NCBI GenBank assembly: GCA_900467745.1
Contig: UBQW01000032.1
Span: 1-64,000, forward strand
Reading direction: 5' to 3'
Length of the DNA: 64,000 bases
Source: Hyphomicrobiales bacterium
Lineage (GTDB): Bacteria; Pseudomonadota; Alphaproteobacteria; Rhizobiales; Rhizobiaceae
Both the position numbers and the translations under genes were made by a program. The notes beneath the pieces were generated by a model, which made no database searches, was not told the origin of the DNA, and was given only the letters and a program-made list of their open reading frames with translations. Numbering within the stretch: position 1 is the stretch's first letter; each line of letters opens with the position of its first letter. Positions 15,576 through 23,875 of the stretch are shown one piece after another.

Positions 15576-17633
15576 TCAAGGAGGATCGGGGTTGCCGATC
15601 GTGTTTTCCATGTCATTTGGAAGGGGTAGGGTGACTTCGAAAATTGCGCCGTGGCCGCCATTGCGGGCTGTGATCGTTCCGCCATGATCGATAATGATCG
15701 AGCGGCAGATCGCGAGCCCTATGCCCATACCGTCGAGCTTACTCGAAAAGAAGCCGTCGAATATCCGATCCATGTACTCCTCTGGAATTCCACCACCGGT
15801 GTCGCGAACGGAGAAAATGACGTCAGCCTTGGGCCCAAAAGTGGTTTCAATAGATATTATGCGCGTCTGCCGATTGTTCGTTGAAATCGCGTGAATGCTG
15901 TTTATCAAGAGATTGATTATAACCTGTTGAAGTTGCACGCGATCGCCGAAAATTTCAGGCAAACCAGAAAGCAGCCTCGTCGTAATCGCGATGTCGTGCG
16001 TCTGGCTCTCCGATCTCACGAATAGAAGCGCCTCACGGATGAGATCGTTGACCGCTACGATTGACCGCATTGGATCCGTCTTAACGGCCATGTCCTTTAT
16101 ACGTCGTATCACCTCGTTTGCGCGGTGGGCGTTTTCCACGATACGCGCGATGATCGCCTTCACCTTGATTACGTTCGGCTCGTCGCGATCTAGCCAACGC
16201 AGCCCCGTGTCAGCATCTGTTACGATGACTGAGAGCGGCTGCCTCACTTCGTGGGCAATGGAAGTAACCAGCTCGCCTAACGCCGACACGCGACCGGCAT
16301 GGGCGAAGTCCGCCTCGATTTTCCGCAACTGCTGTTCGACGCGACGCTGGTCCGTGACGTCGATCATCATGATGAGCGTCTTGTCCAACTTTTCTGGAAC
16401 TTGCGGGAACGTGACATAGAAGAGGACGTCGCGGATATCACCGTCGAACGTCCGGATCTTCATTTCCTCGCTGTAGTTCCGGCCGCCGCTGAAATGAGCC
16501 ATCACCACCCGCATTGCGGCCTCCGGCGTGCCGGAAAACAGGTAAGTGACGTTCGTCAGAAATTCGTCGCGCACTTCACCCTTGAAAAGGCGCATTGCGC
16601 TATCGTTGACGTCGGTGACGACGACTGCCTCGCTGGCGAAGCGGACAAGGTCTGGCTCATCTTTCAGGTGGTTTTCGATGCTTGTGACGCCAGTAGCCTT
16701 AAGTCGGTTTATCACGTCGCTCATGACGCGCGCATCAACCTGCCACATTGGCAACGGAACATTGTTGATGAGATTGCGATATCGCTGCTCGCTCGCCGCT
16801 AGATCCCAATAAGTGTCCGGATCGTTCCACGACCCACTGACGCTCGTCGAAATCAAGTGAGGACGATCAGGTGCGCCGCGCCATACGGAAAGAACGTCGT
16901 CCTCAACTGCCGCCGTAACGAACGGGGTCTTGCTCTCAGGAGCTTGCAAGACCCTAATCGTCAACTCAAGGAGTTTTGCACGATGCTTTTGTGGCCAATA
17001 CCGGTAGGCGCTTTTTCCTACCAATGAACTTAGGGAAGCTCCACCCGCGAAGAGGCGTGTCGCGGCGATGTTCATATCGCTTATCCGCAGGTGTTCCGCC
17101 ACCAACTCGGGATCTGCCGCCGTCAAATGGGTCAAGCCCTGGTCGCGTATTCGGCCAATGTGTTCGAGGATCGCGGCAGCGCCCGAGGCATCGATGCTCC
17201 AAACTGCAATCCAGTCCTTCTGAATGCCTGGTGCATGGCCATCAACGTTCCTCGCATCGGCTGGCGATCCATATTCGATAAACCGGGTGATCAAGCCTTC
17301 CTCGTCGCGGAGCGCGCGTAGCCGGATTTCGGCGAGAACGGAGGTGTTTCCAAATCCAATTCTCTGCACAACACCTTGCCAAGATCCGCCTGCCTTGAGC
17401 TCATTCCAGTCAGGTCCGATCTTATCCGCACCGAACACTTCTTCCGGGTGCTTTCCACGCACCTCGACGTTGCTGTGGCCGTAGAGCCGCTGCGAGGCGT
17501 AGTTCCAGTGAACTATGCGCGCGCTCACATCATAGATGATAACACTCTCGTGGGAGGCGTCGGCGATCTGTACTGACAGAAGATCGATCTGTTCGATCGG
17601 CGCGTCACGCTCGAATTTCGGAGTCGGTCTCAT
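15576..17633 (-). CDS. PAS-domain sensor histidine kinase, FixL-like
   Basis: A soluble 685-residue kinase. An N-terminal PAS domain (about 20-125) and at least one more PAS-like region (about 280-430) precede a HisKA domain with phospho-acceptor H461 in SIAHEVRQPLS and an HATPase with the N box (INLLINSIHA), the DTGGGI G1 box and GMGIGLAI. There is no clear membrane segment, so the sensed signal is probably cytoplasmic. FixL's haem-binding features were not recognised, so oxygen sensing is not claimed. It heads a three-gene operon with two response regulators. Confidence 0.88.
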   Translation of the reverse strand: MRPTPKFERDAPIEQIDLLSVQIADASHESVIIYDVSARIVHWNYASQRLYGHSNVEVRGKHPEEVFGADKIGPDWNELKAGGSWQGVVQRIGFGNTSVLAEIRLRALRDEEGLITRFIEYGSPADARNVDGHAPGIQKDWIAVWSIDASGAAAILEHIGRIRDQGLTHLTAADPELVAEHLRISDMNIAATRLFAGGASLSSLVGKSAYRYWPQKHRAKLLELTIRVLQAPESKTPFVTAAVEDDVLSVWRGAPDRPHLISTSVSGSWNDPDTYWDLAASEQRYRNLINNVPLPMWQVDARVMSDVINRLKATGVTSIENHLKDEPDLVRFASEAVVVTDVNDSAMRLFKGEVRDEFLTNVTYLFSGTPEAAMRVVMAHFSGGRNYSEEMKIRTFDGDIRDVLFYVTFPQVPEKLDKTLIMMIDVTDQRRVEQQLRKIEADFAHAGRVSALGELVTSIAHEVRQPLSVIVTDADTGLRWLDRDEPNVIKVKAIIARIVENAHRANEVIRRIKDMAVKTDPMRSIVAVNDLIREALLFVRSESQTHDIAITTRLLSGLPEIFGDRVQLQQVIINLLINSIHAISTNNRQTRIISIETTFGPKADVIFSVRDTGGGIPEEYMDRIFDGFFSSKLDGMGIGLAICRSIIIDHGGTITARNGGHGAIFEVTLPLPNDMENTIGNPDPP

Positions 17634-17691
17634 TTACTCTCTTCGATGCGGATCTTCGTTTACACGCTTGGCTTTGCTCGGGGTGCCGCCG

Positions 17692-17868
17692 CTACTTACG
17701 AACGATGATGCTCCGGCGGGCGTCGTCCTGGCCCTTCGCACTCTCATCCTTGCGGTCAATGGCTATGTCGCCGTGGATGCTATGCGCCGCCCCAAGCCGA
17801 CCCATCTCTCGCCAGGTGATGGCGACCGCTTGACGAAGCCAGATCCACTTCTTGTCAATCTGTCCCAT
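17692..17868 (-). CDS. Possible small protein, 58 aa
   Basis: A short minus-strand frame starting MGQIDKKWIWLRQAVAITWR, with GGGGA eight bases before the ATG at 17868. The product is basic and mixed in composition, and the aromatic-rich N-terminus looks like coding sequence. It lies between wrbA and the histidine kinase gene on their strand. No family is recognised; it could be a chance frame. Confidence 0.35.
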   Translation of the reverse strand: MGQIDKKWIWLRQAVAITWREMGRLGAAHSIHGDIAIDRKDESAKGQDDARRSIIVRK

Positions 17869-17897
17869 CGTTCAGATCCCCGGTGCCGGCGATTGTC

Positions 17898-17929
17898 GAC
17901 GGCACGCTCGGCGGTGCCAGCGTGCCGTC
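17898..17929 (-). terminator. Hairpin downstream of wrbA
   Basis: GACGGCACGCT and AGCGTGCCGTC form a perfect 11-base stem around a 10-base loop, seven bases beyond the wrbA stop. There is no clear T-run, so it is a putative terminator. Confidence 0.55.
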
Positions 17930-17935
17930 AGATTC

Positions 17936-18565
17936 TTAGGCCGCGGCGCCGGTGATCTTCGCGTGCAGCAGACCTTGGGCAACGGAGGTAACCCGACGCC
18001 CCTGGAACCGAGCGACCGCTAGGTGGTCTTCGTCAGGCTTGAGGCTGTCGAGCGCTGAGACGTGGGTTGCGCCGTACGGCGTGCCCGCTTTGAACATGGC
18101 CGGATCTGCATAGCCGAGCGGCACGATGATCAAGCCGAGATGCGCCATTGGCGTGTAGATGGATAGAAGAGTCGACTCGTTTCCACCGTGCTTAGACGAT
18201 GTGGAACCGAAAACTGATCCGACCTTTCCGTTCAACTTGCCTTGGAACCAAATGCCGCCCAGGCCGTCGATGTAAGCTTTGAGCTCCGAAGAGATGGATC
18301 CAAACCTGGTCGGAGTTCCGAAGACGATTGCGTCTGCCCATTCAGCGTCCGCCTCGGTGGGCGCCTCGTACTTCTCGTTCATGGCCCGCGCGCTTTCGCG
18401 CCAGCCGGGTACCTGAGACATTACGTCCTCACCCACGAGCTCTCGGGCGCGGCGTAGGCGAACTTCCGCTCCCTGCTCAATTGCGCCTTCGGCGATCGCG
18501 TTCGCCAGAATATCGGTCGAGCCGTTGCGCGAATAAAACGCGATCAGCACTTTTGGTTTCGTCAT
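17936..18565 (-). CDS. wrbA: NAD(P)H:quinone oxidoreductase, WrbA type
   Basis: A 209-residue flavodoxin-like protein. SRNGSTDILANAI (about 13-25) is the FMN phosphate loop, and GTPTRFGSISSELKAYID (83-100), GSTSSKHGG (120-128) and GLIIVPLGY (144-152) are WrbA signatures. WrbA reduces quinones to hydroquinones with NAD(P)H by two electrons, protecting against redox cycling. It is divergent from the VOC ring-cleavage-type gene, and the 307-base gap holds two similar palindromes. A joint response to quinones is the natural inference. Confidence 0.92.
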   Translation of the reverse strand: MTKPKVLIAFYSRNGSTDILANAIAEGAIEQGAEVRLRRARELVGEDVMSQVPGWRESARAMNEKYEAPTEADAEWADAIVFGTPTRFGSISSELKAYIDGLGGIWFQGKLNGKVGSVFGSTSSKHGGNESTLLSIYTPMAHLGLIIVPLGYADPAMFKAGTPYGATHVSALDSLKPDEDHLAVARFQGRRVTSVAQGLLHAKITGAAA

Positions 18566-18667
18566 CTCCTGCCTCCAGCAAGTGTTAGCGCTGAAGCAAC
18601 CGCTGCAGCATTCGCGGGAAAATGGCTTACGCGAGGCCCCATCAGAAGCAGTCGAATGATGGAACCT

Positions 18668-18687
18668 GCGTCCAAGAATTTGGACGC
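18668..18687. promoter_or_regulatory. Operator-like palindrome 1 between wrbA and the VOC gene
   Basis: GCGTCCAA-GAAT-TTGGACGC is a perfect inverted repeat with eight-base arms. A close relative lies 80 bases downstream. The pair in a divergent promoter region looks like binding sites for a dimeric repressor or activator; the protein is unknown. Confidence 0.6.
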
Positions 18688-18747
18688 TGGCGACGAACCG
18701 CCTGTGCGTACTGCGGAGCGGCAGGACGCAGCGCGATAGATGGCAAG

Positions 18748-18767
18748 CCGTCCATAGTTTTGGACGC
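18748..18767. promoter_or_regulatory. Operator-like palindrome 2 between wrbA and the VOC gene
   Basis: CGTCCA-TAGTTT-TGGACG, in the same register as palindrome 1 and sharing GTCCA and TGGACGC. The distance between the two centres is 80 bases. Confidence 0.6.
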
Positions 18768-18872
18768 TTCGTCTCTCGCGTGGCGGCTTCTCATCTCGGT
18801 GGTGCTGGAATTAGCGTGGCGAGGATCGAGCTCGCCAGCCCGACAGAGAACGATAAAACGCAAAGGTGGAAC

Positions 18873-20036
18873 ATGAACCAGATGGTAATTAGAGGCGTCA
18901 GCAGCCAAACCTTCGTCGCCGCGAACATCAGACGCATCGAGGAATTCTATGGCAAGGTCCTGGGGCTACCCGTGGTGAAGCGAACGGTTCACCACCACGA
19001 TGCCAGACTGCCTGTCGTTACCTTTGGCTTCAACCAATATGCAGGCGAACAGCCAAGGGGCGAATCCATCACCTACATCGAATGGAACCCCATTTTCTAC
19101 ATGATGCCCGAGAAGGGATTTATCGAGGAGGAGACGACCCTGGACGGCGTCGCGAACCCGCGCGTAGGCGACCCTAAGGGCCGCTGGGGTGCCGGCACCA
19201 ACCATCATCTCGCACTCCATGTCCCGAACCGTGACGGACTTTTGAAATGGAAGCGTCGCCTCGCAGACCACGGCGTACACGTGACGGGTCCGTACAATCG
19301 CCACTACTTCCATGCCATCTACCTGCGCGACCCCGACGGTGCGATCATCGAGATCGCAACTACCGAGCCCGGCTTCGGGCACGATGAAACCGTGCTCGGT
19401 TCCGGATTCCGCCCGCAGCCGAAGGAAAACCTGATCGGCGGCCGCGACGAATTGCAGGTCGCCGCCGAAACCTGGCCGCAACCGGTACCCGACGTCACCG
19501 CAGACTTCGCGCTTCGCGGATTTCACCACATCACGTCGATCTCAAGCGACGCCGAACGCACGGAGAATTTCTTCGTCGAGAAGGTTGGGCTGCGACTTAT
19601 CAAGAAGACCGACTATCTCGACGAGCGCGGCGGAACCCACTTCTACTATGCTTGCGACGAGGATCTTTCTCCCGGATCCGTACTCACCTTCTTCGGTCTG
19701 CCGGGCTACAAGCCGGGACGGCTCGGTACGGGGCTCTCGCACCACTTCTCGCTCGAAGTCGAGAACGACGCCGCGCTGATCGACGAACATGCAAGGTTCC
19801 GCCGGCTCGGCATCGATACATCCACGATCCAGGATACTGTCTACGCAAAGCAGTTTCACTTCCGTGACCCGGACGGACACATCTGCGCGCTCTCCACGCC
19901 AAACCGCTTCACCATAGACGAGGATGCGGGCAGCCTCGGGCAAAAGCTCTGCCTACCGGAAACCTTGGAGAAGGACCGGCGGACGATCGAGCGAAATCTC
20001 GCGTATCGGCCCGCGCCAGTGCCCGTTCTTCGGTGA
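18873..20036 (+). CDS. Four-module VOC (glyoxalase/ring-cleavage dioxygenase-like) protein
   Basis: A 387-residue protein made of four VOC modules (about 5-80, 108-170, 215-290, 300-360). The third module contains GFHHITSIS, VGLRLIKKT and SVLTFFGLPG, closely like the first module of hydroquinone dioxygenases (PcpA/LinE, MhqO). A full His-His-Glu set is visible only from modules 2 (NHHLALH, IIEIAT) and 3 (FHHIT); modules 1 and 4 lack the N-terminal His and the Glu. The order is thus permuted relative to PcpA. A maleylacetate-reductase-like gene follows 40 bases later, supporting hydroquinone or catechol-type ring cleavage. Start ATG 18873 with AGGTGG. Confidence 0.78.
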   Translation: MNQMVIRGVSSQTFVAANIRRIEEFYGKVLGLPVVKRTVHHHDARLPVVTFGFNQYAGEQPRGESITYIEWNPIFYMMPEKGFIEEETTLDGVANPRVGDPKGRWGAGTNHHLALHVPNRDGLLKWKRRLADHGVHVTGPYNRHYFHAIYLRDPDGAIIEIATTEPGFGHDETVLGSGFRPQPKENLIGGRDELQVAAETWPQPVPDVTADFALRGFHHITSISSDAERTENFFVEKVGLRLIKKTDYLDERGGTHFYYACDEDLSPGSVLTFFGLPGYKPGRLGTGLSHHFSLEVENDAALIDEHARFRRLGIDTSTIQDTVYAKQFHFRDPDGHICALSTPNRFTIDEDAGSLGQKLCLPETLEKDRRTIERNLAYRPAPVPVLR

Positions 20037-20076
20037 TAACGGCCCACGGCCCAAGAGAGGTGGAGCAACTTCAAAG

Positions 20077-21195
20077 ATGGAAAAGATAGACTTCCTTCCG
20101 CAAGACAACGTCATCTGGGGCCGTGACATCCTCGCGGATACCTTGGGGCAATTGCATCAACACGGCATCAAGAAGCCGATGCTGTTCACGGTCGAGCCGC
20201 TCGACCTATTGAGGCGTAACTTCGTAGCCCCCTATCTCTCCGACTGCGTGGGGACCTTCTTGGATCTACCTCCCCACGTTCCTGATTCCGCAGTTCTCCA
20301 AGCTTTGGAGGCATGTGAAGCGAGCGGCGCGAAGTCAATTGTGGCTGTCGGCGGCGGCTCGGTTCTCGATGCCGCCAAGGCCGTCTCGCATTTCCACCAA
20401 GTCAGGCATGGCACCTATCTTCCGATAGCGGCACTGCCAACGACTTTGTCGGGGTCCGAGTTCTCACATTACTTCGGCGTCACGGAGACAACGCACGAGA
20501 TCAAGTTCAAGCGAAGCTATGCAGTCAAGCAGACAGTCCCGAAGCTCGTGATAGTCGACCCCGTGTTGGTCAGAGGAACGCCCAGGACACTGCTGCTCTC
20601 GTCTGCGATAAAGGGCATCGACCACGCGGTCGAAGGCATGCGGCTCGTCGGAACGGACCACCCCCACGCAATCTTGGCGGCAAGCGGCGTTCGTCGTTTC
20701 CTCAGGGTACTCAGGAAGTGGCCGGCGAACGTGGATACCGAGGTTGCTATCCAGCGACGCGATGTCGATCTGGACGACCTTCTCCAGCTCCAGCTTGCCG
20801 CTTGGCAATGCTACTTCTTCCCGGCTTCAGTGATCTATGGCTTGAGTCACCGCATTGGCCACATCCTGGGCGGGACCTATGGTGTTCCTCACAGTGTAAC
20901 GTCGTGCATTACCCTTGCGCCAGTGATACGCGCATGCTCGTCGTTCTATGGCGAAAAGCTGCGGATATTCAACGATGCGGAATCCGGTGTCGATGCCGCG
21001 GCGCAGCTCTCCGCAGAGATCGAAGACGTCGTAGCGCAGCTCGGTCTCCCAGCCCGTCTCCGCGATCTGGAATTCGAACACGACAAGCTCACGGCGGTGG
21101 CGAGGCTCCTGGACAAATATTACCCGCGGGAAGTCGCGGATCTTGGCGAGGACGCTACGCAGAAGCTTACGGACTTGCTGGAAAGGCTCTGGTAG
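20077..21195 (+). CDS. Maleylacetate reductase-like iron-containing alcohol dehydrogenase family protein
   Basis: A 372-residue protein of the group III dehydrogenase family. VGGGSVLDAAKAV binds the dinucleotide and PTTLSGSEFS follows. The first metal-ligand Asp position reads IKGIDHAVEGM rather than D-x-x-x-H, a change also seen in maleylacetate reductases, while the later His pair remains (GLSHRIGHILGGTYGVPH). Maleylacetate reductase converts maleylacetate to 3-oxoadipate after hydroquinone cleavage. It stands between the VOC protein and an amidase in one plus-strand run. Activity is inferred from family and context. Confidence 0.78.
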   Translation: MEKIDFLPQDNVIWGRDILADTLGQLHQHGIKKPMLFTVEPLDLLRRNFVAPYLSDCVGTFLDLPPHVPDSAVLQALEACEASGAKSIVAVGGGSVLDAAKAVSHFHQVRHGTYLPIAALPTTLSGSEFSHYFGVTETTHEIKFKRSYAVKQTVPKLVIVDPVLVRGTPRTLLLSSAIKGIDHAVEGMRLVGTDHPHAILAASGVRRFLRVLRKWPANVDTEVAIQRRDVDLDDLLQLQLAAWQCYFFPASVIYGLSHRIGHILGGTYGVPHSVTSCITLAPVIRACSSFYGEKLRIFNDAESGVDAAAQLSAEIEDVVAQLGLPARLRDLEFEHDKLTAVARLLDKYYPREVADLGEDATQKLTDLLERLW

Positions 21196-22581
21196 ATGGG
21201 AGAACCCAGCAGCGCCATTCTCGAAAGACCGTCGTTAGCGACGCTGTTGGCCGGCTTTTCAAGCGGCGCCATATCCCCGGCCAACGTAATTGACGAAGCA
21301 GTTCGTGATGCACGGGCCTGCCAGGTGGCTGTCAACGCCTTCGCAGAGATCGATGAGGTCGGTGCGCGCGATGCCGCCTCCGAAGCCGAACAGCGGTATC
21401 GAGAAGGTCGAGCTCGGTCGCTGGAAGGCGTCGTCATCGCTGTGAAAGACATGATCGACACCCGCGGCGTTCCGACAAGATATGGGTCCATGGTCTACGT
21501 AAATCATGTGCCGGAGGAAGACGCTCAAGTCGTCCGGACACTGAAAGATAGTGGCGCGATCATCGTCGGCAAAACGACAACCCACGAGTTCGCGTGGGGT
21601 GTTACGACAGCGAATAGGGTCTTCGGCAACACACTTAACCCCCATGATCATACCCGGATACCAGGCGGATCAAGCGGCGGGATGGCCGCGGCCGTGGCAT
21701 ACGGAGCCGTTCGCGCGGGGTTGGGCACAGATACCGGCGGTTCGGTTAGAATTCCTGCCGCTCTTTGCGGAGTGGTCGGATTCAAGCCAACCTACGCGCG
21801 CCTGCCTGTGAATGGCGTCTTCCCATTGGCGGACTCGCTCGATCACGTCGGCGTGCTGGGCAAAACCGTCGACGACGTCGCACGTATCTGCGAGCCGCTG
21901 GGCATCCAGAGAGATAAGGGCAACTCCGCGGTCAGGAGACGCATCGGGGTCTTGCGGCAGATCGGAAAGGTGCCACTCGCTTCGGATGTGGCTGAGGCAT
22001 TCGAAAACGCATGCTCTAGTTTGCGACTTCAACATGACCTCGTCGAATTGGCTGAGGACAATCTATTTGCGCAGTGCTTCACGACCTTTGCGGGAATAGT
22101 GCTATCCGAAGGTGGCATCGCCCACTTTGGCCGACATGACCTCTCGTTCATAGCCGCGAACTACGGGCGGGAGACCGCGTCGCGCCTGAAGCTCTCTGCA
22201 AAGGTTCATTTGGCCCAATATGCGAACTGGCAGCAGAGTAGGCGCCGGTTCATGGACGACATTGACCGAATGATCTCGACGTTCGACCTGCTGATCACAC
22301 CGACGTGCCCCTGCGTCGCGCCGCTGATCGGCGCGGAGGAAGTCTCGGTCGGATCATGGTCGGGATCGATACGGGAGGCGCTGATGACATATACGGCGCC
22401 ATTTAACCTAGCAGGGCTTCCTGCGATTTCGCTGCCGATACCGGGTCCGCGGAACAACGACCTACCTATCGGGCTCCAGGTCATCGCGAAACGCGAAAGC
22501 GACGAGGACCTTTTGTCTGTCGCAATCGAGATTGAACGGCTTGTGGCGGCTGGACTACATGCATTCCGGGGCCATCCATAA
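21196..22581 (+). CDS. Amidase-signature family hydrolase
   Basis: A 461-residue amidase-signature enzyme with the Ser-cisSer-Lys triad: K84 (VAVKDMID), S160 in GGSSGG and nucleophile S183 in GTDTGGSVRIP. It hydrolyses an amide, or a related bond, of an unknown substrate in the cytoplasm. The ATG follows directly on the stop of the preceding gene (TAG then ATG), so translation is probably coupled. It is close in length to GatA and indole-acetamide hydrolases but has no GatB or GatC partner here. Confidence 0.88.
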   Translation: MGEPSSAILERPSLATLLAGFSSGAISPANVIDEAVRDARACQVAVNAFAEIDEVGARDAASEAEQRYREGRARSLEGVVIAVKDMIDTRGVPTRYGSMVYVNHVPEEDAQVVRTLKDSGAIIVGKTTTHEFAWGVTTANRVFGNTLNPHDHTRIPGGSSGGMAAAVAYGAVRAGLGTDTGGSVRIPAALCGVVGFKPTYARLPVNGVFPLADSLDHVGVLGKTVDDVARICEPLGIQRDKGNSAVRRRIGVLRQIGKVPLASDVAEAFENACSSLRLQHDLVELAEDNLFAQCFTTFAGIVLSEGGIAHFGRHDLSFIAANYGRETASRLKLSAKVHLAQYANWQQSRRRFMDDIDRMISTFDLLITPTCPCVAPLIGAEEVSVGSWSGSIREALMTYTAPFNLAGLPAISLPIPGPRNNDLPIGLQVIAKRESDEDLLSVAIEIERLVAAGLHAFRGHP

Positions 22582-22609
22582 GATAAAAAATCAAAAAGGA
22601 GGAAAGGGC

Positions 22610-23038
22610 ATGTCAGTACAGGGTATTCTCAAGGAGAAAGGGTGCGGGGTCATTACCGCTCCACCAAAGGCTACAGTGGCGGAGGCGTGCCGCCTTCTTC
22701 ACGATAATCATATCGGCGCAATCGTCGTCGTTGACGAGCAGAACTCAATCAGAGGAATTTTCACCGAACGAGACGTCGTCTCCGTAATCGCAAGCAGCGG
22801 AGCGAGCGCCCTAGGCGAGGATCTCCAGCACGTGATGTGGAAGAACGTCCACTGCTGCACCAAGGACACCAGCATAAATGGCTTGATGGAGGCGATGAAT
22901 CGGCACAAAGCCCGTCACCTTCCGGTCCAAGCGAACGGTCGCCTCGCTGGTATAATCTCGATCGGAGACGTGGTGCGGCATCATATCCGAGCGATCGAAT
23001 ACGAGGCCGAATACATCCGATCGTACATCGCAGGCTGA
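22610..23038 (+). CDS. Two-CBS-domain protein
   Basis: A 142-residue protein consisting of a pair of CBS motifs: about 12-65 (IGAIVVVDEQNSIRGIFTERDVV) given by positions with key GIFTERD, and about 72-130 with HLPVQ and GIISIGDVV. Stand-alone CBS pairs bind adenine nucleotides and act as energy or redox sensors. AAGGAGG at 22595-22602 fixes the start at 22610. It continues the plus-strand run from the VOC gene. The partner protein is unknown. Confidence 0.88.
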   Translation: MSVQGILKEKGCGVITAPPKATVAEACRLLHDNHIGAIVVVDEQNSIRGIFTERDVVSVIASSGASALGEDLQHVMWKNVHCCTKDTSINGLMEAMNRHKARHLPVQANGRLAGIISIGDVVRHHIRAIEYEAEYIRSYIAG

Positions 23039-23134
23039 CGAAGGCCTGGCAACAAAACGTTGTTATTATTGTCAAACCGCCAACAGGAGGTCTAAGGTCG
23101 GACTCGTTCATCAAAAACGGTGAGGGGCCAACCG

Positions 23135-23755
23135 ATGCTTAAACTCTATGACAGCCGCTTCTCAGGCAATTCGTGGAAGATAAGGATTTTGTTGAACCAA
23201 CTGCAGAAGCCGTTTGAACGACACACTCTTGATTTGGAATCGGGTGAGACCAAGACCGACGAGTTCTACGAGCTCAACCGCTTCAGTCGAATTCCCGTGC
23301 TGCAGCTCGAGGACGGCCGCACCATCGTCGAGTCCGCGGCAATCCTTTTGTACCTTGCAGAGGGGTCGCCTCTCTTGCCGAACGATCCCTATGTGCGGTC
23401 GCAGGTCATTGGCTGGATGTTCTTTGAACAGGGCGACATACAGCGGTCAATACCGTTGGCTCGCGTATACCACATCCGCGGCATCGCCGACAAAATGTCC
23501 CAGCAGATAGAGCGGCTGCATGCAGACGGTTATCTTGGGTTGGAGAAGCTGGACCGCTGGCTCGCCGCGAACGAATGGCTGGTTGGAGAGGGGTATACGC
23601 TCGCGGATCTTGCCCTTTTTCCATACGTCTCATTGGCGCATGAGGGGAAGTTCGACATGGCACGGTTTCCCCATATCAACGCCTGGCTCGAGCGCGTGAG
23701 GTCGCAGCCTGGCTTGCTGGGAATTTTCGATGTGAGTAGCTACCAATTCGTTTAA
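23135..23755 (+). CDS. Glutathione S-transferase
   Basis: A 206-residue GST: thioredoxin-like N-terminal domain (about 1-80, with SRFSGNSWKIRILL and RIPVLQLEDG, and the glutathione-binding VESAAILLYLA) and an all-helical C-terminal domain (GYTLADLALFPY). The catalytic residue is likely the Ser of SGNSWK. It conjugates or reduces electrophiles with glutathione, in keeping with the neighbouring quinone-linked enzymes. Start ATG 23135 with GAGGGG upstream. Confidence 0.88.
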   Translation: MLKLYDSRFSGNSWKIRILLNQLQKPFERHTLDLESGETKTDEFYELNRFSRIPVLQLEDGRTIVESAAILLYLAEGSPLLPNDPYVRSQVIGWMFFEQGDIQRSIPLARVYHIRGIADKMSQQIERLHADGYLGLEKLDRWLAANEWLVGEGYTLADLALFPYVSLAHEGKFDMARFPHINAWLERVRSQPGLLGIFDVSSYQFV

Positions 23756-23875
23756 TATCCCCCGCCGAAATTTCCCCCTAGCCTGACGAACCAATACCCC
23801 AGTTGAGTTTCATCGTGGACGGCCGCGTGCGGCGCCTCGCGGCGTCGTGGCATGCCGCTCGCAGGCGAGAGTGCA

